Assembly: GCA_050485645.1 (NCBI GenBank)
Contig: JBJHBT010000006.1
Span: 98,416-162,415 of the forward strand
Origin: JBJHBP01 sp050485645
GTDB taxonomy: Bacteria > Pseudomonadota > Gammaproteobacteria > Steroidobacterales > Rariloculaceae
DNA: 64,000 nt
Direction: 5' to 3'
Each line of letters starts with the position of its first letter. Position 1 is the stretch's first letter. Below the pieces are notes generated by a model. That model worked only from the letters and a program-made list of their open reading frames with translations, was not told where the DNA came from and did no database searches. Positions 33,181 through 40,493 of the stretch are shown here, in pieces. Position numbers and translations under genes: made by a program.

Positions 33181-34860
33181 TCAGTTATCCGGCGTCATCT
33201 GTTCCTTGAGCAGGTCACCCAGTGTCGTACCTGCCGCGGGTTTTCCGGATTCGGACTTGTAGCTCTGAACGGCCTGAGCCTCGTCGTGCGCTTCCTTGGC
33301 CTTGATTGACAACGAGATGATGCGGTTCTTGCGATCGATACCCGTCACCTTGGCCTCCACCTCGTCACCGACCTTCAGGACCATGCGTGCATCCTCGACC
33401 CGGTCGCGTGCCATTTCAGATGCACGTAGATGACCGATGGTGCCATCCGGCAACTCGATCGTTGCCAGCTTGGCATCCAGCTCCTGCACGACGCCCTTGA
33501 CGATGCTGCCTTTGGGATGGTCGGAAAGGAAATGTGACAGCGGATCCTTGTCCAGCTGCTTCACACCCAGCGAAATGCGTTCACGTTCGGGATCGATGAC
33601 CAGCACCATGGCTTCAAGATCTTCGCCCTTCTTGTAGTTGCGGACGGCATCTTCGCCAGCCACATCCCAGGAAAGGTCCGACAGGTGCACCAGACCATCG
33701 ATACCACCGGACAGGCCGATGAAAATACCGAAATCGGTGATTGACTTGATCTGACCGGAAACCTTGTCGCCCTTCTTGAAGTTCTCCGCGAACTCATTCC
33801 AGGGGTTGGGCTTGCACTGTTTCAGACCCAGGGAGATACGGCGGCGTTCTTCATCGATGTCGAGCACCATGACCTCGACTTCGTCACCGATCTGTACCAC
33901 CTTGTGCGGATTGACGTTCTTGTTCGTCCAGTCCATTTCAGAAACATGGACCAGACCTTCAACCCCTTCCTCGATCTCTACGAAACAGCCGTAGTCCGCA
34001 ATGTTCGTCACCTTGCCGAACAGCCGGGTGTTGGGCGGGTAGCGTCTTGCCAGTGCTTCCCAGGGATCCGCGCCGAGCTGCTTCAGACCCAGTGAGACAC
34101 GGTTGCGCTCCCGGTCGAACTTCAGCACCTTCACCTGAAGTTCCTGCCCGACGCTGACCACCTCGGACGGATGCTTGACCCGCTTCCAAGCCATATCAGT
34201 GATATGCAGCAGGCCATCGATGCCGCCCAGGTCGACGAACGCACCGTAGTCGGTGAGGTTCTTCACGATGCCCGTGAGCACCGAGCCTTCCTGGAGATTC
34301 TCGAGCAGCGCCTCACGCTCGGCGCTGTATTCTTCCTCGACAACCGCTCGACGCGACACGACCACGTTGTTGCGCTTGGCGTCGAGCTTGATGACCTTGA
34401 ATTCCAGCGGCGTGCCTTCCAGCGATGTCGGATCCCGCACCGGGCGTACGTCGACCAGTGATCCGGGCAGGAACGCACGAACCAGGTCGATGTCCACGGT
34501 GAATCCGCCGCGTACGCGGCCGCTGATCACACCGGTAACAATCTTTTCCTGCTGGAAAGCCTCTTCCAGTCGAGTCCATGTACGCGTGCGTTTAGCCTTG
34601 TCACGCGACAGCCGGGTTTCGCCGAATCCGTCCTCGACGGTATCCAGTGCCACCTCGACTTCGTCGCCGACCGCGACTTCGAGTTCACCACGTTCGTTCA
34701 GGAACTGTTCGGCGGGAATGACGGCCTCGGATTTGAGGCCCGCATGGACGATGACGACATCGGAATTGACGTCAACGACTATGCCCTTGAGTATGGAACC
34801 CGGCTTGATCTGCTGATTAGCCAGACTCTCTTCAAAAAGTTGCGCAAAGGACTCACTCAT
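33181..34860 (-). CDS. rpsA: 30S ribosomal protein S1
   Basis: 559 residues (557 in E. coli) with six S1 OB-fold repeats; later repeats carry signatures such as DYGCFVEIEEGVEGLVHVSEMDW and DFGIFIGLSGGIDGLVHLSDLSW. S1 unfolds mRNA leaders on the 30S subunit. The start ATG is preceded only by AGAAG and a more distant GAGG, a weak site, as for E. coli rpsA whose translation is autoregulated by S1. The 116-base gap from cmk contains an A/T-rich stretch near 34945-34965 that could hold a promoter. Confidence 0.99.
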   Translation of the reverse strand: MSESFAQLFEESLANQQIKPGSILKGIVVDVNSDVVIVHAGLKSEAVIPAEQFLNERGELEVAVGDEVEVALDTVEDGFGETRLSRDKAKRTRTWTRLEEAFQQEKIVTGVISGRVRGGFTVDIDLVRAFLPGSLVDVRPVRDPTSLEGTPLEFKVIKLDAKRNNVVVSRRAVVEEEYSAEREALLENLQEGSVLTGIVKNLTDYGAFVDLGGIDGLLHITDMAWKRVKHPSEVVSVGQELQVKVLKFDRERNRVSLGLKQLGADPWEALARRYPPNTRLFGKVTNIADYGCFVEIEEGVEGLVHVSEMDWTNKNVNPHKVVQIGDEVEVMVLDIDEERRRISLGLKQCKPNPWNEFAENFKKGDKVSGQIKSITDFGIFIGLSGGIDGLVHLSDLSWDVAGEDAVRNYKKGEDLEAMVLVIDPERERISLGVKQLDKDPLSHFLSDHPKGSIVKGVVQELDAKLATIELPDGTIGHLRASEMARDRVEDARMVLKVGDEVEAKVTGIDRKNRIISLSIKAKEAHDEAQAVQSYKSESGKPAAGTTLGDLLKEQMTPDN

Positions 34861-34976
34861 AAGGATCTTCTGTTACCTCGGCGTCCGTTCATCCTGAACC
34901 GACGGTCTGTTCGAAAATGTACCCGGCATCCTGCAACTGGTACCCCAAATAAAACTTCTGCCTTGTCTCACAACGT

Positions 34977-35738
34977 TCAGGAACGATGCATCTCGACACC
35001 GGCACTCTCAAAACCGGCGTCGTTCAACCACGTCAGTACAAGGACCACCACTTCCTCGGGTGTGATTCCGGTTGAGTCAACCACTCGCGCATCCTGCGCC
35101 GGCTTCAGCGGTGCAGCGGCCCGCTTCCGGTCACGCAGGTCCCGCTGCGCCATATCCCGGGAAAGGTCGCGCAGGCTAACATCAATCCCCTTTTCTTTCA
35201 ACTGCTTATGACGCCTGCGCGCGCGCTCCCCGGCGGAAGCGGTCAGGAACACCTTGAGGGCCGCATCGGGGAACACCATGCTGCCCATATCGCGCCCGTC
35301 GGCCACCAGCCCCGGAGGGCGTGCAAACTGCCGCTGGCGTTGCAGCAACGCGCTGCGGACCTGCGGGATAGCAGCGACCACGGAAGCCAGCTCGCCCGTG
35401 GCCTCGGTCCGCAGCTCGAGCGTAACATCTTTATTCTCAAGGAGAATTTTTTCGCAATCGTCGCCTGGAAGAAAAGTGCAGTCCAGACTGCCCGCCAGTT
35501 CCGCCAGCGCCTGTGGATCCGGGCTTGCGCCGGCACCGCGAAACAGGCCACGGCGTGATGCGGCAAGGCCCACGAGCCGATACAGGGCCCCGCTGTCCAG
35601 CCGATGCCAGCCCAGCCGCGCGGCCAGCAGGCGTGCCACCGTACCCTTGCCGGACCCGCTGGGTCCATCCACTGCAATCACCGGCACCGTACTTTCGACG
35701 GATCGCGCGTCAGCCTCGGAACGCGCGCCTGCGGTCAT
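34977..35738 (-). CDS. cmk: Cytidylate kinase
   Basis: 253 residues, about 25 longer than E. coli because of an N-terminal extension before VIAVDGPSGSGKGTVARLLA (P-loop). Other markers: LDSGALYRLVGLAA, VADGRDMGSMVFPDA and RDLRDRKRAAAPL. It phosphorylates CMP and dCMP. The ATG overlaps the aroA stop (4 bases). Two stretches, 35421-35460 and 35176-35212, use AT-rich codons; in E. coli promoters for rpsA lie in cmk. Confidence 0.97.
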   Translation of the reverse strand: MTAGARSEADARSVESTVPVIAVDGPSGSGKGTVARLLAARLGWHRLDSGALYRLVGLAASRRGLFRGAGASPDPQALAELAGSLDCTFLPGDDCEKILLENKDVTLELRTEATGELASVVAAIPQVRSALLQRQRQFARPPGLVADGRDMGSMVFPDAALKVFLTASAGERARRRHKQLKEKGIDVSLRDLSRDMAQRDLRDRKRAAAPLKPAQDARVVDSTGITPEEVVVLVLTWLNDAGFESAGVEMHRS

Positions 35739-37054
35739 TGCGCAGCGTCCTCCACACGGACCCGCAGGCCCGCGGCACGGGCCGTGGCGGCGAACTCCGG
35801 AAACGACGTGGCGACCTGATCGGTATTGGCGATCTCGATCTCGTCGTCGGCGATCAGGCTGGCCACGGCAAACGACATCGCAATGCGATGGTCACCACAG
35901 CTGTCGACACGCCCACCGCCCAGACGCCCACCGCCGATGATCAGGCCATCCTCCAGTTCCCGAACACTGGCGCCCAGGGCTTTCATGCCCCGCGCCATCA
36001 CCGCGATGCGATCGCTTTCCTTGTGGCGCAATTCATTCGCGCCACGCACCCGCGTCTCGCCGGTCGCGGCCAGGGCCGCGATGAACAGTACGGGAAATTC
36101 GTCGATGGCCAGCGGCACCAGCTCCGGTGGCACATCGATGCCCCGCAGTTCGCTGCGCTGCACGAAAATGTCCGCCACCGGTTCGGCGCCCTGCCGACGA
36201 GGTTGACGCAGTTCGATCTTCGCCCCCATTGCACTGAGCGCCGTCATCAGACCGATGCGCGTCGGGTTGACGCCGACACCGCGGATCATCAGGCCGTCGG
36301 TTGCACCCAGACAGCCGGCAACGATAAAGAATGCCGCGGAGGAAAAGTCGCCGGGCACATCCAGGGTCAGCGACTTCAGGTGCGCCCCTGCATGGAGCGA
36401 AACGGTATGATCATCCTCATGCTGTGTCAGTCCCGCACCCATCGCGCGCAGCATTCGCTCCGTGTGGTCGCGCGATGGCCCTGGTGCACGTACCGTCGTG
36501 TCACCGCTGGCGTAGAGTCCTGCCAGCAGCAACGCCGACTTCACCTGAGCGCTGGCCACGGGCATCGAATAGTCGATACCGCGCAGCGTGGCGCCACCGT
36601 GTACTCGAATCGGTGCGCAGCCGTCCCGGGTCTCGATGCGCGCGCCCATCGTTCGCAATGGCTGAGCCACCCGCTCCATGGGACGTGAACGCAGAGATTC
36701 ATCTCCGGTCAGCTCAACATCGAAAGGCTGACCGGCCAGCAGCCCGGCCATGAGCCGGATTGCCGTACCGGAATTGCCCAGATCCAGCGGTGCATCCGGC
36801 GCGTTCAATCCATGCAGACCCACGCCGTGCACCGTGAGGTGTCCCGCCTCCCCATCGTCCACACGCACACCCAGTGCCTGCATCGCGGCACGGGTCGCCA
36901 GACAATCCTGGCTGTTGAGAAAACCGGTGACCCTGGTCGTGCCGTCCGCCACCGCACCGAGCATCAGGGAGCGGTGCGAGATCGACTTGTCGCCGGGCAC
37001 GCGCAGTTCGCCGCCGACTTCCTGCACCGGCTCCACTCTGAATCGCTCCGCCAT
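35735..37054 (-). CDS. aroA: 3-phosphoshikimate 1-carboxyvinyltransferase (EPSP synthase)
   Basis: 439 residues with the two-domain fold: GDKSISHRSLMLGAVADG near 18, LGNSGTAIRLMAGL near 92, RPMERVAQPLRTMGA, MPVASAQVKSALLLAGL and ELRHKESDRIAVMARG near 340. It makes EPSP in the shikimate pathway. It starts 2 bases after pheA and overlaps cmk by 4, a tightly packed aromatic amino-acid operon. tyrA, sometimes fused to or adjacent to aroA in pseudomonads, is absent. Confidence 0.97.
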   Translation of the reverse strand: MAERFRVEPVQEVGGELRVPGDKSISHRSLMLGAVADGTTRVTGFLNSQDCLATRAAMQALGVRVDDGEAGHLTVHGVGLHGLNAPDAPLDLGNSGTAIRLMAGLLAGQPFDVELTGDESLRSRPMERVAQPLRTMGARIETRDGCAPIRVHGGATLRGIDYSMPVASAQVKSALLLAGLYASGDTTVRAPGPSRDHTERMLRAMGAGLTQHEDDHTVSLHAGAHLKSLTLDVPGDFSSAAFFIVAGCLGATDGLMIRGVGVNPTRIGLMTALSAMGAKIELRQPRRQGAEPVADIFVQRSELRGIDVPPELVPLAIDEFPVLFIAALAATGETRVRGANELRHKESDRIAVMARGMKALGASVRELEDGLIIGGGRLGGGRVDSCGDHRIAMSFAVASLIADDEIEIANTDQVATSFPEFAATARAAGLRVRVEDAAQ

Positions 37055-37056
37055 CG

Positions 37057-38169
37057 CTACAGAACCGCTTTGGGGTAGGAACCAAGCACGCGAAACAGAT
37101 CCGCGTTGGCTTTGACCTGGTCGAGTGCACCGGCAACCGGAGGGTCGTCGGCATGACCATCGATATCAACGAAGAAAACGTAGTCCCACTTGCGTCGGCG
37201 CGAGGGCCTGGATTCGATTCGTGTCATGTTGACGCCGTGTTTCGCCAGCGGCCCCAGCAGCTGAAGCAGAATGCCGGGCCCCTCGGCACCGGATGCGGAC
37301 AGCAGCAATGACGTCTTGTCCACGCCGCTGGGCGGGAAGGTGTTGCGCCCGATCACCAGAAAGCGCGTGGTGTTGTCCGCATGATCTTCGACATTGCGGA
37401 ACAGAATACGCAGGTCGTACACCTCCGAAGCCGCCTCGCCGGCGAGAGCAGCGGTGCCATCTTCGTCACGAGCCCGGCGCGCCGCTTCGGCATTGCTTGC
37501 GACCGTGATTTTTTCGACGTTCGGCAGATACTGTGCCAACCACCCGCGACACTGCGCGAACGACTGCGAATGCGAGCAGATGCGGCGAATCTGTCCGATG
37601 TCTCTCATCCGCCCCATCAGATGCTGATGAATGCGCAGTTCCACCTCACCACAGATCTTCAATGGTGATGTCAGGAACATGTCCAGCGTGTGGTTCACCG
37701 TGCCTTCGGTGGAATTTTCCACCGGCGCAACCCCGAAGTCGGCAACGCCGCTCTCCACTTCCTGGAACACCTCGTCGATCGTCGACAGCGACAGTGCCCG
37801 TACCGAGTGACCGAAGTGCTTCATGACGGCCGACTGCGTGAAGGTGCCTTCCGGGCCAAGGTAGGCAACCTTGAGCGGTTCTTCCTGAGCCAGGCACGCC
37901 GACATCAGCTCCCGAAACAGCCGTACCATTTCCTCATCGCGCAACGGACCACTATTGCGCTCGACCACGCCGCGCAATACCTGCGCCTCCCTTTCGGGAC
38001 GGTAGAAATCGGCCGTTGCGGTGAGTCCCTTCACGACACCGATCTGCTGGGCGCAGCGTGCGCGCTCGGCGATCAGGGTTTGCAGCTGCTCATCGATCTC
38101 GTCGATCTTGCTGCGCAACGCTTCCAGTGTCTGGCCTTCGGAAGCCGGCTTGTCGGATTCGTTACTCAT
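37057..38169 (-). CDS. pheA: Bifunctional chorismate mutase/prephenate dehydratase (P-protein)
   Basis: 370 residues. Residues about 12-95 are an AroQ-type chorismate mutase (LEALRSKIDEIDEQLQTLIAERARCA). Residues about 100-280 are prephenate dehydratase (VAYLGPEGTFTQSAV, FGVAPVENSTEGTVNHTLDM, SHSQSFAQC). The C-terminal ACT domain includes the ESRPSRR phenylalanine-binding motif, so feedback inhibition is expected. It starts 8 bases after serA. Confidence 0.97.
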   Translation of the reverse strand: MSNESDKPASEGQTLEALRSKIDEIDEQLQTLIAERARCAQQIGVVKGLTATADFYRPEREAQVLRGVVERNSGPLRDEEMVRLFRELMSACLAQEEPLKVAYLGPEGTFTQSAVMKHFGHSVRALSLSTIDEVFQEVESGVADFGVAPVENSTEGTVNHTLDMFLTSPLKICGEVELRIHQHLMGRMRDIGQIRRICSHSQSFAQCRGWLAQYLPNVEKITVASNAEAARRARDEDGTAALAGEAASEVYDLRILFRNVEDHADNTTRFLVIGRNTFPPSGVDKTSLLLSASGAEGPGILLQLLGPLAKHGVNMTRIESRPSRRRKWDYVFFVDIDGHADDPPVAGALDQVKANADLFRVLGSYPKAVL

Positions 38170-38177
38170 TCGGGCAA

Positions 38178-39398
38178 TCAGGCTCCGCCATAGGCATCGA
38201 CAGGCAGCACACGCGCACCGAGCATGCCATTAACCGAGCGTATGCGCTTCAGGCAGGTTTCGCTGATCGAATCATCAAGGTCAACGATGGTGTAGGAGAT
38301 CGCTCCACGCGAGTGGTTGACCATGTCGGCGATATTCACACCTTCCTCGGCCAGACTGGTGAGTATCTGCGCAACCATGTTCGGCTTGTTGGCGTGCGGG
38401 ATCGCCACGCGATGCGCCCTCGTCCGCGGCAGTACGGCATCCGGAAAGTTGACCGAGTTCCGTACGTTGCCGTGCTCCAGGAAATCCTTGAGCGTATCGG
38501 CGACCATCACGGCGCAATTCTCCTCCGCCTCAGCCGTGGACGCGCCGAGGTGCGGCAGACAGACCACTCTGGAGTGCGCCAACAGCTTGCGTGAAGGGAA
38601 ATCGGTGACATAGCCCCGCAACCGTTTTTCGTCCAGCGCCTGCAAGGCGGCGTCGTCGTCGACGATGCCCGCGCGCGCGAAGTTCAGCAGCACGGAGTCC
38701 TTGCCCATCAGACGCAGCCGATCGCGGTCGACAAGCCCCCGCGTCTCGTCCGTCAGCGGCACATGCAGCGTGACCACATCCGCACGACTGAACAGGTCAT
38801 CCAGATTGGCCGCTTTCTCGACCGCGGACGACAGCTGCCAGGCCTTGCTGACGGTGATCTGCGGATCAAAGCCGACGACGCGCATGCCCATCGACAGCGC
38901 GGCATTGGCCACCTGAACGCCAATCGAGCCCAGGCCGATGACGCCGAGGGTTCGACGCGGCAGTTCGAATCCGACGAACTGCTTCTTGGCCGCTTCCACC
39001 GCCTTGGACAATTCCTTGTCGGCGCCATCGAGCTTGCGTGTGTAGTCCCACGCTGCCGTGATGTTTCGAGCGCACACCAGCAGACCCGCCAGCACGAGTT
39101 CCTTCACGGCATTGGCATTGGCACCCGGCGCATTGAATACCGGCACGCCGCGATTGGTCAGGGACTCCACCGGAATGTTGTTCGTACCAGCGCCGGCGCG
39201 GCCCACCGCCAGCACGCTGGCCGGGATGTCCATGTCATGCATGTTTGCCGAACGCACCATGATCCCGTCTGGCGAGGAGATGTCCGAGGACACTTCGTAG
39301 ACGGCTCGCGGCAGTCGACGCAGCCCTTCCAGCGAAATGTTGTTCAGTGTTCGGATCTTGAATCGCATTCCGCCATTCCCGTTGCCTGTATCAGCCAT
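38178..39398 (-). CDS. serA: D-3-phosphoglycerate dehydrogenase
   Basis: 406 residues. NAD-binding motif LGVIGLGSIGVQVANAA near 149-165, substrate and catalytic segments GRAGAGTNNIP near 67, LNFARAGIVDDDAL near 236 and LPHLGASTAEAEENCA with the catalytic His near 290; the C-terminal ACT domain (HANKPNMVAQILTSLAEEGVNI) senses serine. It performs the first step of serine synthesis. It overlaps serC by 8 bases, so steps one and two are co-translated. Finding serA between serC and pheA is unusual next to the usual gyrA-serC-pheA order. Confidence 0.95.
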   Translation of the reverse strand: MADTGNGNGGMRFKIRTLNNISLEGLRRLPRAVYEVSSDISSPDGIMVRSANMHDMDIPASVLAVGRAGAGTNNIPVESLTNRGVPVFNAPGANANAVKELVLAGLLVCARNITAAWDYTRKLDGADKELSKAVEAAKKQFVGFELPRRTLGVIGLGSIGVQVANAALSMGMRVVGFDPQITVSKAWQLSSAVEKAANLDDLFSRADVVTLHVPLTDETRGLVDRDRLRLMGKDSVLLNFARAGIVDDDAALQALDEKRLRGYVTDFPSRKLLAHSRVVCLPHLGASTAEAEENCAVMVADTLKDFLEHGNVRNSVNFPDAVLPRTRAHRVAIPHANKPNMVAQILTSLAEEGVNIADMVNHSRGAISYTIVDLDDSISETCLKRIRSVNGMLGARVLPVDAYGGA

Positions 39399-40473
39399 GT
39401 CGCACCTCGAAATCAGCCATGAACGCGATCAGATCGTCGACCGCCTTTTCCGATACGGCGTTGTACAGACTGGCACGCATACCTCCCACGAGCCGATGAC
39501 CTTTCAGATTCGCAAGGCCCGCTTCGCGCGATTCACTGAGAAACACCTTGTCCAGCGCGGCATCCGCCAGCGTGAACGGAATATTCATCCAGGAACGGCA
39601 GTACTTCTCCACGGCGTTGTGATAGAAGCCCGATTGATCGATGGCCGCGTAGAGTTTCTCGGACTTGCGCCGATTGCGTTCCGCCATGGCTTCCAGCCCG
39701 CCCTCGCTCAGGATCCACCTGAACACGAGGCCAGCGACATACCACGGAAAAGTCGGTGGTGTGTTCCACATCGAGTCGGAGTCCGCCATCGTTCGGTAAT
39801 TCGTGATGCCGGGCGTCTCGGGACGGGCCCGGTCGAGCAGGTCCTCACGCACGATCACGATGGCAAGACCTGCAGGCCCGATGTTTTTCTGCGCGCCGGC
39901 ATAGATGAGGGCGTAACGACTGACATCGATCGGACGTGACAGGATCGTCGACGACAGGTCGGCGACCAGCGGTGCATCGGAGACCTGCGGGACATCGTGG
40001 AACTCTACGCCAACGATGGTCTCATTGGGCGTGAAGTGCAGATAGGCGGCGTTGTCCGTGAGCTTCCATGTGGCCGGGTCGGGGATGCATGTGTATCCCT
40101 GTGCAGCGCTGTCCGCGGCGATATTCACCCGGGTGAAATTCTTCGCCTCGCCGGCAGCCTTCTTGCCCCAGCTTCCCGTGATCACGTAGTCGGCGGTGTC
40201 GTCTGGCGCCGCCAGGTTCAGCGGCACGCCGGCGAACTGCAGGGTGGCGCCGCCGGCCAGAAACAGCACCTTGTAATGCTCCGGTATCGCGAGCAGCGCC
40301 CGCAGATCCGCTTCGGCCTGCGCCGCGCAGGCAACGAATTCCGCACCGCGATGGCTTGCTTCCATCACCGACATGCCTGTGCCCTGCCAGTTCAGGACCT
40401 CTTCCTGAATCTGTTGCAGGACCGGTACGGGCAATGCCGCCGGCCCCGCGCTGAAATTGTGTACACGTTCCAT
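39391..40473 (-). CDS. serC: Phosphoserine aminotransferase
   Basis: 360 residues (362 in E. coli). NFSAGPAALPVPVLQQIQEE at the N-terminus, SHRGAEF near 41, YAGAQKNIGPAGLAIVIV with the PLP Lys near 194, and TPPTFPWYVAGLVF. It makes phosphoserine (and 4-phosphohydroxythreonine for PLP synthesis). It follows gyrA by 20 bases. Confidence 0.98.
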   Translation of the reverse strand: MERVHNFSAGPAALPVPVLQQIQEEVLNWQGTGMSVMEASHRGAEFVACAAQAEADLRALLAIPEHYKVLFLAGGATLQFAGVPLNLAAPDDTADYVITGSWGKKAAGEAKNFTRVNIAADSAAQGYTCIPDPATWKLTDNAAYLHFTPNETIVGVEFHDVPQVSDAPLVADLSSTILSRPIDVSRYALIYAGAQKNIGPAGLAIVIVREDLLDRARPETPGITNYRTMADSDSMWNTPPTFPWYVAGLVFRWILSEGGLEAMAERNRRKSEKLYAAIDQSGFYHNAVEKYCRSWMNIPFTLADAALDKVFLSESREAGLANLKGHRLVGGMRASLYNAVSEKAVDDLIAFMADFEVRHG

Positions 40474-40493
40474 AAGTCGTCCTGACCCTTGAG

